A stretch of 64,000 nt of DNA, from NCBI GenBank assembly GCA_964549445.1, contig CAZJVS010000018.1, positions 29,263 to 93,262 on the forward strand. The letters run 5' to 3'. Below, piece by piece: positions 25,201 through 32,217 of the stretch; within the stretch, counting starts at the first letter, position 1; each line of letters starts with the position of its first letter. The stretch is from SpSt-539 sp964549445. GTDB lineage: Bacteria > Planctomycetota > Phycisphaerae > UBA1845 > UTPLA1. The notes below the pieces were generated by a model that made no database searches, was not told where the DNA came from, and saw nothing but the letters and a program-made list of their open reading frames with translations. Both the position numbers and the translations under genes were made by a program.

Positions 25201-26472
25201 GTCCTGCTGACCTTCGATCCGCAGCCCATCGCCGACGCCGGCGACGATCAGGCCATCTGCGCGACCGGAACGGCCACGCTCGCAGGCCTCACCACTCACA
25301 GCCCATCGCTGCTCTGGTCCACCGCCGGCGACGGCGGCTTCGACGACACGTCCGCGCCCGGCGCGATCTACACGCCCGGCTCGGCCGACATCGCCGCCGG
25401 CAGCGTTGCGCTCACGCTCACCGCCAATCCGAACGCCCCCTGCACCCAACCGAGCACCGATGAAGTCATCATCACGATCCAGCCGACCCCGATCGCCGAC
25501 GCCGGCATTGACCGCACGATCTGCACCGGCAGCACCGTCACCCTGTCGGGAACGCGCGAATTCTCATCCGCCAGTCTCTGGACGACCGCCGGCGACGGCA
25601 CGTTCGACGACGCCAGTCTCCTCGGCGCGGTCTATTCGCCCGGCGTCAACGATTCAGCCCTCGGAAGCGTCGAGCTGACGCTCACCGCCGACGCCGCGAG
25701 TCCATGCACGATTGCCTCGCAGGATACGATGACCATCACCATCCAGCCCGGCGCGGGGCCGACCGTCGCAGCCGGTACCGATCTGCTCATTTGCCCCGGC
25801 GACCCGGCCAACCTCGTCGGAACGGCGAGCAACAGCACCGGCACGCACTGGACCAGCGGCGGCGACGGCGGGTTCTTCGACGCCAACGCGCTCGAGACGA
25901 CCTACACGCCCGGCCCGAACGACCTCATCGCGGGAACGATCACGCTGACGCTCACGGCCGACCCGGTCGCGCCCTGCACGGTCGCCTCCTCCGACACGCT
26001 CGTCGTAACCATTCAACCTCTGCCAATCAGCGACGCCGGCGCCGATCAAGCCCTCTGCAACGGCAGCCCGGTCCTCGTCGCCGGCGCGTCGCAGCATGCG
26101 TCGGGCTGCACGTGGACGTCCGAAGGCGACGGCAGCTTCGAGACGCCCGGCGATCTCTCGACCCGCTACAACCCCGGCCCCGCCGACCTGACAGCCGGCA
26201 GCGTCGTCCTCAAGCTTACGTGCAACGCCGAGTCGCCGTGCACCTCGACCGCTAACGACACCGTGTCGATCACGTGGACGCCCGGCTCGGCGAACGGCGA
26301 CATGAACACCGACGGTTTTACCAACGGCGACGACGTCCAGCGCTTTGTCGATGCCGTACTGCGCGAATCATTCGACGCCGCGGACGTCTGCCCCGGCGAC
26401 TTTACGTTGAACGGCTTTGTCACGGTCGATGACGTGCCAGGCATGGTCAATCGACTGCTCGGCATACCATAG
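19255..26472 (+). CDS. Giant secreted protein: lamin-tail domains, CotH kinase, beta-helix, repeats, dockerin
   Basis: 2405 residues from ATG 19255, which starts a signal peptide (RIVPLLVVLALTSRLAAQ). Order: lamin-tail domain (~22-165, VVINEIHYNPAGSGDLEEF); Ig-like (~180-270); second lamin-tail (~277-420, VINELNYHPHDTLHPAQE); beta linker; CotH-family kinase-like domain (~575-960, YYNVTERYRGQSS, KMITWDTDS); Ig-like (~965-1040); right-handed beta-helix (~1225-1560, short repeats such as IEDSLLYDARDKC); a beta domain (~1570-1720); seven ~88-residue repeats (~1726-2345); and a type I dockerin (~2345-2405, DMNTDGFTNGDDVQRFVDAVL). CotH proteins are known secreted or coat-protein kinases; activity here is inferred. 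A paralogue follows 46 bases after the stop. Confidence 0.88.
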   Translation: MHGASRIVPLLVVLALTSRLAAQPVVINEIHYNPAGSGDLEEFIELHNPGAAAVNVSGWQITDGIVYTIPNSTSIPAGGYLVLAKDTAALQAATGFAGALQWTSGSLDNAGERVALSNAASVLIDEVVYDDAGPWTSVPDGNGPSLELISPNLDNNAAASWAASIGNNGTPGAQNSVFVDTPVLAARTPAPQSAVPTLTSISATFDRVVTGVTAASLTVNGSAATSVSGSDAGPYVFSGFAAPTPGSASIVFSGAGIHDLQNAPFGGATWTCSVGQFIVINELNYHPHDTLHPAQETEFIELVNHGPAAVNMANWTISNGVVFTFPGGTTLDPGAFLVIAVNAAGLQAATGYSGALQWTSGNLSNSGESVAISDNFGNVIDTVTYSDSGAWPSSPDGGGPTLELINPGLPNQFASAWRPSSATDGTPGAQNSVYNPSTAPLILSPMHTPSIPAPSVPVIVTATVLDDGLSPPTVSLHYRQDFAAPVSYTTIPMLDDGTHDDGAAGDGLFGASMPGLANGEQYDFYITADDGVGVSTYPTAHPSALPTCSPTGCLEDPSCTPCQTLLCKFSDETLPTDFPVYHIVVARATKATQEALVCYTGLVADDPCKTEFDATFVDNVNKVYYNVTERYRGQSSIVLQPRSYRVDFPSNNKLQTPLGFPVRKLTLNGNAPVRQKIGFDLFGASGLPTSRCVFARVRYTGVNYDTTFIGNNGFTGLYAAIETVDNDFLDSQDGDVVPDRGLTSDGNLYRGENTGNLDWRGTDPAPYRVNEWGHSGYSKENHEEADDFTDLINLCNVMNNTPPAEYAAAMAAVVDEDEWCKYFAIHNIVANREGGIYRDTGDDYFLFFNPPGHPDGYNAKMITWDTDSILRDGNETIWRTGNVNNTIASVRNFLRHNAFAPIFVKAIRDLLDNELSPANFNARMDAMSDAAFFTSGGSTLVPITRQQFKDWYAGRVAFINNEIISQLTVNGVPASPYVAASPILNLSGTLNQAGTHAVTVNDVPATFSVYAGTWSSPFTLQRGLNTITVRSLDRNGDEMQVITHHVYYQPAPLQLMVTAPKRMVDSKTITLKAEILDIDGRIDWRSCSQLGTVTAQTLPDASPVPITTTVFETMSGGAGGGVQPANSIRFYNGVGSVSLALDAGAGFSPGNIRITVTAGSLSGFADVTVVDGELPGIFRPLSGTLTGADLTWGPADGVIHLTDDVIVDSGNTLTIHPGTLVMVDSGSPNDGVAILAQNGGSISADASNADPIFFFATAGPAAMSLPQTAPNNDPSWRGIYHEGSGSSVYRNVYFTGAGNGIVVGHPRPPILRVADAHNVTIESCVLADCPGMGFASLPGSSGNYAIRDSLFSRVGIGGEWLGAGYTLAIEDSWFTRIGRAPVENNVDGDALHLDGGGNTINVRRCVLTDIGDDFIDHSTGAEPVIEDSLLYDARDKCVSLDASPGGSITMTNCLLFNSPGGIRCNNKAAILTHCTLGHNNQLLNPSCADSVIDRCVLWPISHPTCCGNVNHTIVGSAGDLGCGTGNSSQDPLFVQPDPAGCNYDLGFGSPAATGGPSSDRIGWLGFTSVRRGARLTGQLAAAGAVPDSTISFDAFVQDARNLRGYQTVIAITRTSGAGSLTVDCPGSVSVNEGRSDYVFFGLGGTSPSTNCAAKSAASSLSAGAVDVGSTPKYLATYNLHVSSDATEGATFEVRVLSYNTSTLTHVGGGPIAFDTGSPAVLTIGLCPTVDAGANQTICASDDAIVLGSATHTSGTTWSTAGDGDFVDVAQLGTTYTPGAADIAAGSVVLTLTAAPNSPCTTPLGDTLTLTIQRLPIAAAGADQTICSGSSALLAGATSHSPSRLWSSAGDGSFDDATLLAPTYTPGPNDLLAGSVELTLTADPTSPCVTTHSDTMTLTFASGPTADAGEPQTICVGSTASLTGSSTLSNSRLWTTGGDGSFDDATSLTPVYSPGPTDYTNGSVLLTLTADAIAPCSTPAPDTVLLTFDPQPIADAGDDQAICATGTATLAGLTTHSPSLLWSTAGDGGFDDTSAPGAIYTPGSADIAAGSVALTLTANPNAPCTQPSTDEVIITIQPTPIADAGIDRTICTGSTVTLSGTREFSSASLWTTAGDGTFDDASLLGAVYSPGVNDSALGSVELTLTADAASPCTIASQDTMTITIQPGAGPTVAAGTDLLICPGDPANLVGTASNSTGTHWTSGGDGGFFDANALETTYTPGPNDLIAGTITLTLTADPVAPCTVASSDTLVVTIQPLPISDAGADQALCNGSPVLVAGASQHASGCTWTSEGDGSFETPGDLSTRYNPGPADLTAGSVVLKLTCNAESPCTSTANDTVSITWTPGSANGDMNTDGFTNGDDVQRFVDAVLRESFDAADVCPGDFTLNGFVTVDDVPGMVNRLLGIP
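24430..26280 (+). repeat. Seven tandem ~264-bp coding repeats (first giant protein)
   Basis: Starts of the repeat recur at about 24442, 24706, 24965, 25231, 25495, 25765 and 26029. Each encodes ~88 residues with the consensus elements DAG.DQTIC.GS, W.TAGDGSFDD, YTPG..D...GSV.LTLTA and PC....DT. The predicted fold is beta-rich, PKD/Ig-like. It is probably a stalk between the catalytic part and the dockerin. Confidence 0.85.
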
Positions 26473-26518
26473 AGCGGCGGGCGTGCCGCAGCGTCGCCCG
26501 ACCGACCAGGAGCGAGGG

Positions 26519-29500
26519 ATGAAAACTTTGCGAATAGCGTTGATCGCCGCGGCGGTCTTCGCCCTCGGCGCTGCCCCGCTTCGTGCGGACGTCGTCATCA
26601 CCGAACTCATGTATCACCCCCTCTCGGACCTCGACGGCGATGAATTCATCGAGTTGTACAACAACGGCGGCGCGAGCGTCACGCTCACCGGCTGGTGCCT
26701 CAAGGGCGTCGATTTCTGCTTTCCCAGTGGTGCCAGCATTTCCGCCGGCGGATACATCGTCCTCGCTCACGACGCGGCCCGCTTCCAGACCACCTACGGA
26801 TTCGCACCCGACTATGTCTTCAGCGATGGGCGCCTCAGCAACTCCGGCGAAAAGCTCCAGCTCGTGAATGCCGCCGAGGCCGTTCAGGATCAGGTGACAT
26901 ACTCCGACCTGCCGCCTTGGCCGACCTCCGCCGACGGCGAAGGCCCGTCGCTCGAAGTGATCGATCCGCTTCAGGACAATGACACGCCCCGCAACTGGCG
27001 CTCGGCCATCAACGTCGCGAAGCACACGGCCCGCGCCGCAAACAGCGTCGCCGCCACCGGCCTGCCGCCTTGGATCACCAATGTCAGCTTCGCGTTGCTT
27101 CCGGCCCCGGCCGCCGACCTGCTCGTCACGGCCCACGTCGACGCCGCATCGACCGTCTCGCTCACCTACCGCATCGGCTTCGGCGGCGAGACGACGATCT
27201 CCATGTTCGACGACGGCGTTCACGGCGACGGCGGCGCCGGCGATCTCGTCTTCGGCGCCTCGATCCCCGGTCAGGTCGCCGCCTCGCTCATCCGCTTCAA
27301 CATCAATGCCACGGGTCCGACCGGCAGCATGCGCTACCCCCGCACCGACGACTCAATGACCTACGTCGGCACGATGGTCGCCGATGCATCGCAGACTTCC
27401 TCCGGCCTGCCCATCTACAACTGGTTCATCGATCCGGCCGACTATCAGGCCGCGATCGACACGCGTCACACCGACGTACGGCATCCCGCCGTCTTCGTCT
27501 TCAACGGCGTTCTCTACGACGCGATGGAAATTCGTGTCCGCGGCGGCGTTTTTTCCCGCGACTGGCCCAAGAAACACTGGAAGTTCTACTTTCCGCGCGG
27601 CCACAAGCTCGTCGCCCCGGACAACTTTTCCCTGCCCGCCAAGGAGTTCAATCTCCAGAGCAGCTACGCCGACAAGAGCTACTCCCGCGAATATCTCTCG
27701 ATGGAGACCTACCGCGACGCCGGCGTCCCCTACAGCCAGACCGCCCCCGTCGTCATCTACCAGAACGGCGCATACTTCGGCCTGTACGGCTGCATGGAAG
27801 CGCTCGAAGACGAATATCTCGAACGCAATCACATCCCCGAGGACGGCGCCTGGTACAAGGCCAACGACGACGCCCGCTTCCGCAATCTCGTCGATCTGCC
27901 GCCGCGCTACGAAAAGCGCGGCCGCGAATACGAAGACTACTCCGACCTCTTCGCCCTGCTCGACGGCATCAACAACCTCACCGGCGCGGCAAAGCGTGAG
28001 TTCATCCTCGGCAACGTCGACGTGCCCGAGCTGATCAACTACATCGCCGCGACCGCGATCACCCACGACAACGACCACGTCGCCAAAAACTACTTCCTTT
28101 ATCGCGACACCGAGGGAACCCAGCGCTGGTCGGTGCACCCCTACGACAAGGACCTCACCTTCGGCCGCAACTTCAACGGCATCGTCCTCAACGACGAAAT
28201 CTGGGCCGACGTCGACGTCATCCCCGGCCGCAACTTCGTCTCCCCGAGCCATCCGCTCTTCGGCGATGCGTATCATCAGAAGTTCGACTTTCTCTGGAAC
28301 CGGCTGATCGGTGCCATCCTCGAGCAACCCGAATTCCGCGAGATGTACTTCCGCCGCCTCCGAACCCTCTACGACGACCTGCTCGCCCCAGGTCGCTTCG
28401 AGGCCCGCATCGACGCCCTCGTCGCCGAGCTCTCATCCGAAGGCGCGCGCGACGCGTCCAAATGGGGCCAGTACGGCGCCGCCCAGTCCGTCGAGACCGC
28501 CGCCAATCTCATCAAGACCAACTACCTCCCCGTCCGCCGCACCCACTTCGGCGTCACCCACCGCGTCCCCGGTGAAATCCCCACGGCTCAGTCGGCCAAC
28601 CCCTCCGTCATCATCAACGAGATCATGTATCTCCCCGCCGGTTCGACCGAGCGGGAGTTCATCGAGCTCTACAACCCTTCCGCGACCGAGGCGGTCGATC
28701 TCTCCGGCTGGTCGATCTCCGGCGTCGAGCTGACCATTCCGGGCGGCACGGTCATCCTGCCGCACGGTTACGTGGTCTTCGTCCGCAACGACCTCGAGTT
28801 CCGCGCGTTCTACGGCAACGCCATCTTCGTCGGCGGGCAATACACGGGACGCCTCGATGACGGCGGAGAGAACCTCACCCTCCGCGACCGCATCGGCCAG
28901 ATCGTCGATTCCGTTCGCTACGACGACGACGCACCGTGGGCGACCTCGGCCGACGGCGGCGGTCCCTCGCTCGAACTGATCGACGCGACTCAGGACAACA
29001 ACCGCCCGGCAAACTGGGCCGCAAGTCTCAACGCCGGCGGAACGCCCGGCGCCGCCAACAGTACCGCCGGAACAACCAGCGCCGTCCCCAATCTCTGGGT
29101 GAACGAAGTCCTGCCCGTCAACACCGCGGGTATTCAGGACGAACAGAGCGAGTTCGCCCCCTGGATCGAAGTCTACAACGCTTCGTCCAACCCGATCGAC
29201 CTCGCCGGCATGGGCCTGACCAACAACTACGCTTCGCCGCTCCTCTGGACCTTCCCCATCAACATCACCCTCGCTGGCCACTCCTACCTCGTCGTCTGGG
29301 CCGACGCCGAACCCGGCGAAGGCCCGCTCCACACCCCCTTCGCCCTCAGCCCGGCCGGTGGCGCCGTCGGCCTCTACACCGCCGGCGGCCAGATCATCGA
29401 TTACCTCAATTACGATCCGCTTCCGGCGAACGTCTCGTACGGTAAGTATCCGGACGGCGGCGCCGTGCGGCGCGAATTCTCAATCGTCACGCCCGGAGCG

Positions 29501-32203
29501 GCCAACCAACTTCAACCGGCGCCGATGATCCTGAACGAGTACAACGGCGTTCGCGACGACGGATTCCTCAAGAACAGCGGCAGCGATACGTACTGGGGCC
29601 GCGTACTCGGGAATGGCGGCGACTGGTTCGAGCTCGTCGTCATACAGGACCATCTCGACATCCGCGGCTGGAAGCTCGTCATCAGCGACGATACCGGCGG
29701 CGGCGGGCAGGACATCCAGACGCTCACGCTGACGAATCATGCCATCTGGTCCGACCTTCGCAGCGGCACCATCATCACAGTCTCCGAGAACCTGGCAGAT
29801 GATGTGAGCTACGACCCGCACGGAGGCGACTGGTGGATCAACGTCCGGGCCGCAAGCGCCGGAAGCGGAACGTACATCACGGCTGCGAACATTAAGGTCT
29901 CCAACAGCAACTGGCAGCTCACGATCCGTGACGCCGCCAACACCGTCGTCTTCGGCCCCGCCGGCGAGGGCATCCAGCCGGTCAGCGGCATCGGCAATGA
30001 CGAAGTCTGCGTCCTCGACGAAGACCCTACCGAATTGGTCTACCCGCGCTCCGACTACACCGACTCGACCGACAGCACCTTCGGCGCGCCCAACATCATC
30101 GGCGACGGTTCGACCGTGCAGGACTTCAGTCTGCTGCGACAGGTCATCTGCATCCCGGGTCCCGACATGGCCGACGCCGGCAGCGACTTCGCCACCTGCG
30201 CCGATGGGCCGATCCCGCTCAACGGCGCCAGCGTCAACTCGTCGGCCACCCTCTGGTCGACTGCTGGCGACGGCGAGTTCGACAACCCGTTCCTGCTCAA
30301 TGCGAACTACACGCCCGGCGCGGCCGACATCGCCGCGGGCAGCGTCGTGCTGTCCCTGGCAGCCGATCCGTTCTCGCCCTGCACACTTCAGGCGACCGAC
30401 TCGCTCACGATCACGCTCCAGGCCCCCCCACAAGCCGACGCCGGCCCCGACCAATCGCTCTGCGACGCCGTTGTCGTCCCGCTGGCCGCGAGTTCGACGA
30501 ACTCGCCCAGTTGCGCATGGACGACAACCGGCGATGGACTCTTCGACGACGAAAACGCTCCGACGGCGGTCTACACTCCGGGAACGAACGACCTGTCGAC
30601 TGGCAGCGCCGAGCTGACATGGACCTGCGACCCCATGGCGCCATGCGCAGACGCAGCGATCGATTCGATCACCCTGACCTTCGCGAGCGGACCGACCGCC
30701 GACGCCGGCGCGGCCCAGACCCTCTGCGTCGGCTCGACCGCGTCACTATCCGGCTCAACCACGAACAGCAACTCGCGGACGTGGACGACCGCCGGCGACG
30801 GCTCATTCGATGACGCGACGTCACTCGCGCCGACCTACACCCCGGGGACGACCGACTACGCCAACGGCAGCGTACTGCTGACGCTGACGGCCCACGCGAT
30901 CGCGCCGTGCGCGTCGCCGGCCCCCGACACGGTGCTGCTGACCTTCGAGCCGCTCCCCACGGCCGACGCCGGAATCGATCAGTCCATCTGCGCCGGTGCA
31001 CCGGCCACGCTGACCGGCCTGACGACCCACAGCCCATCCCTGCTCTGGTCCACCGCGGGCGACGGCGGCTTCGACGACGCGTCCGCCGCCGGTGCGATCT
31101 ACACCCCGGGCTCGGCAGACATTGCGGCCGGCGGCGTCACGCTGACGCTCACCGCCAATCCAACCGCCCCTTGCACGCAGCCCAGCACCGATGAGCTTGT
31201 GCTGACGATTCAGCCAACGCCGATCGCCGACGCCGGCCTCGACCGCACCATCTGCACCGGCAGCACCGTTACGCTCGCCGGAACGCGGCAATTCTCAACC
31301 GGCGGCCTCTGGACCTCGACCGGCGACGGCACGTTCGATGACGCCGGCTCACTCACCGCGGTCTACACGCCGGGAACAAACGACCTGTCGGGCGGCAGCG
31401 TCGAGCTGACGCTCTCAGCCGATGCAATCCTCCCCTGCACCGCGGCGGCCCAAGACTCGATGATCATCACGATTCTGCCCGGCGCTGGCCCGACCGTCTC
31501 CGCCGGCGCCGATCTGCTCATTTGCACCGACGGCTTCGCAATCCTCGCAGGATCGGCCAGCAACACCGCCGGCACGCTCTGGAGTACGGGCGGCGACGGC
31601 GCGTTCCTGGACCCCGCCGTGCTCGACACGACCTACACGCCCGGCCCCAACGATGTCGCAGCCGGAAGCGTGACGCTGACACTCACGGCCGACCCGGTCG
31701 CCCCCTGCACCGTCGGATCGCTCGACACGGTTCTCGTGTCGCTGCACCCCCTTCCGATCAGCGACGCCGGACCCGATCAATCCCTGTGCAACGGCAGTCC
31801 GGTCATCGTCGCCGGCTCGTCGCAATTCGCGTCCGGCTGCACTTGGACATCGTTGGGCGACGGCAGCTTCGAGACGCCCGGCAATCTCTCGACCCGTTAC
31901 ACCCCCGGACCGACCGACCTGACGGCCGGCAGCGTTGTCCTCAAGCTCACCTGCGACGGCACGGCGCCGTGCACCTCGACCGACGACGACACCGTGTCGA
32001 TCACATGGGCGCCGGGGTCCGCGAGCGGCGACATGAACTCGGACGGATTCACGAATGGCGACGACGTGCAGCGCTTCGTCGATGCCGTGCTGCGCGAATC
32101 GATCGATTCGATCGATGTCTGCCCCGGTGACTTCACCCTCAGCGGCGTAGTCACGGTCGACGACGTTTCCGGCATGGTCAACCGCCTGCTGGGCCTGCCC
32201 TGA
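26519..32203 (+). CDS. Giant secreted protein: lamin-tail domains, CotH kinase, repeats, dockerin (paralogue)
   Basis: 1894 residues. The ATG at 26519 follows an AGGAGCGAGGG ribosome binding site and starts a clean signal peptide (LRIALIAAAVFALGAAPLRA). Order: lamin-tail (~23-170, VVITELMYHPLSDLDGDEF); beta domain; CotH domain (~295-680, MEIRVRGGVFSRDWPKKHWK, FGLYGCMEALEDEYLERN, HPYDKDLTFGRNFNG); lamin-tail (~694-850); a third lamin-tail (~856-1000, LWVNEVLPVNTAG); a fourth lamin-tail-like segment (~1005-1210); seven repeats (~1217-1838); and a dockerin (~1838-1894). It lacks the beta-helix of its neighbour. It likely forms a transcription unit with that gene. It should be exported; peptide or protein phosphorylation is a family-based guess. 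Confidence 0.88.
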   Translation: MKTLRIALIAAAVFALGAAPLRADVVITELMYHPLSDLDGDEFIELYNNGGASVTLTGWCLKGVDFCFPSGASISAGGYIVLAHDAARFQTTYGFAPDYVFSDGRLSNSGEKLQLVNAAEAVQDQVTYSDLPPWPTSADGEGPSLEVIDPLQDNDTPRNWRSAINVAKHTARAANSVAATGLPPWITNVSFALLPAPAADLLVTAHVDAASTVSLTYRIGFGGETTISMFDDGVHGDGGAGDLVFGASIPGQVAASLIRFNINATGPTGSMRYPRTDDSMTYVGTMVADASQTSSGLPIYNWFIDPADYQAAIDTRHTDVRHPAVFVFNGVLYDAMEIRVRGGVFSRDWPKKHWKFYFPRGHKLVAPDNFSLPAKEFNLQSSYADKSYSREYLSMETYRDAGVPYSQTAPVVIYQNGAYFGLYGCMEALEDEYLERNHIPEDGAWYKANDDARFRNLVDLPPRYEKRGREYEDYSDLFALLDGINNLTGAAKREFILGNVDVPELINYIAATAITHDNDHVAKNYFLYRDTEGTQRWSVHPYDKDLTFGRNFNGIVLNDEIWADVDVIPGRNFVSPSHPLFGDAYHQKFDFLWNRLIGAILEQPEFREMYFRRLRTLYDDLLAPGRFEARIDALVAELSSEGARDASKWGQYGAAQSVETAANLIKTNYLPVRRTHFGVTHRVPGEIPTAQSANPSVIINEIMYLPAGSTEREFIELYNPSATEAVDLSGWSISGVELTIPGGTVILPHGYVVFVRNDLEFRAFYGNAIFVGGQYTGRLDDGGENLTLRDRIGQIVDSVRYDDDAPWATSADGGGPSLELIDATQDNNRPANWAASLNAGGTPGAANSTAGTTSAVPNLWVNEVLPVNTAGIQDEQSEFAPWIEVYNASSNPIDLAGMGLTNNYASPLLWTFPINITLAGHSYLVVWADAEPGEGPLHTPFALSPAGGAVGLYTAGGQIIDYLNYDPLPANVSYGKYPDGGAVRREFSIVTPGAANQLQPAPMILNEYNGVRDDGFLKNSGSDTYWGRVLGNGGDWFELVVIQDHLDIRGWKLVISDDTGGGGQDIQTLTLTNHAIWSDLRSGTIITVSENLADDVSYDPHGGDWWINVRAASAGSGTYITAANIKVSNSNWQLTIRDAANTVVFGPAGEGIQPVSGIGNDEVCVLDEDPTELVYPRSDYTDSTDSTFGAPNIIGDGSTVQDFSLLRQVICIPGPDMADAGSDFATCADGPIPLNGASVNSSATLWSTAGDGEFDNPFLLNANYTPGAADIAAGSVVLSLAADPFSPCTLQATDSLTITLQAPPQADAGPDQSLCDAVVVPLAASSTNSPSCAWTTTGDGLFDDENAPTAVYTPGTNDLSTGSAELTWTCDPMAPCADAAIDSITLTFASGPTADAGAAQTLCVGSTASLSGSTTNSNSRTWTTAGDGSFDDATSLAPTYTPGTTDYANGSVLLTLTAHAIAPCASPAPDTVLLTFEPLPTADAGIDQSICAGAPATLTGLTTHSPSLLWSTAGDGGFDDASAAGAIYTPGSADIAAGGVTLTLTANPTAPCTQPSTDELVLTIQPTPIADAGLDRTICTGSTVTLAGTRQFSTGGLWTSTGDGTFDDAGSLTAVYTPGTNDLSGGSVELTLSADAILPCTAAAQDSMIITILPGAGPTVSAGADLLICTDGFAILAGSASNTAGTLWSTGGDGAFLDPAVLDTTYTPGPNDVAAGSVTLTLTADPVAPCTVGSLDTVLVSLHPLPISDAGPDQSLCNGSPVIVAGSSQFASGCTWTSLGDGSFETPGNLSTRYTPGPTDLTAGSVVLKLTCDGTAPCTSTDDDTVSITWAPGSASGDMNSDGFTNGDDVQRFVDAVLRESIDSIDVCPGDFTLSGVVTVDDVSGMVNRLLGLP
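30166..32010 (+). repeat. Seven tandem ~264-bp coding repeats (second giant protein)
   Basis: Repeat starts fall at about 30170, 30430, 30697, 30960, 31223, 31495 and 31758. Repeats 3-7 match repeats 3-7 of the upstream paralogue one to one (for example GLTTHSPSLLWSTAGDGG in the fourth and SGCTWTS in the seventh). Whole-array duplication is therefore more likely than independent expansion. Confidence 0.85.
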
Positions 32204-32217
32204 AGCGACAGAAAGTC

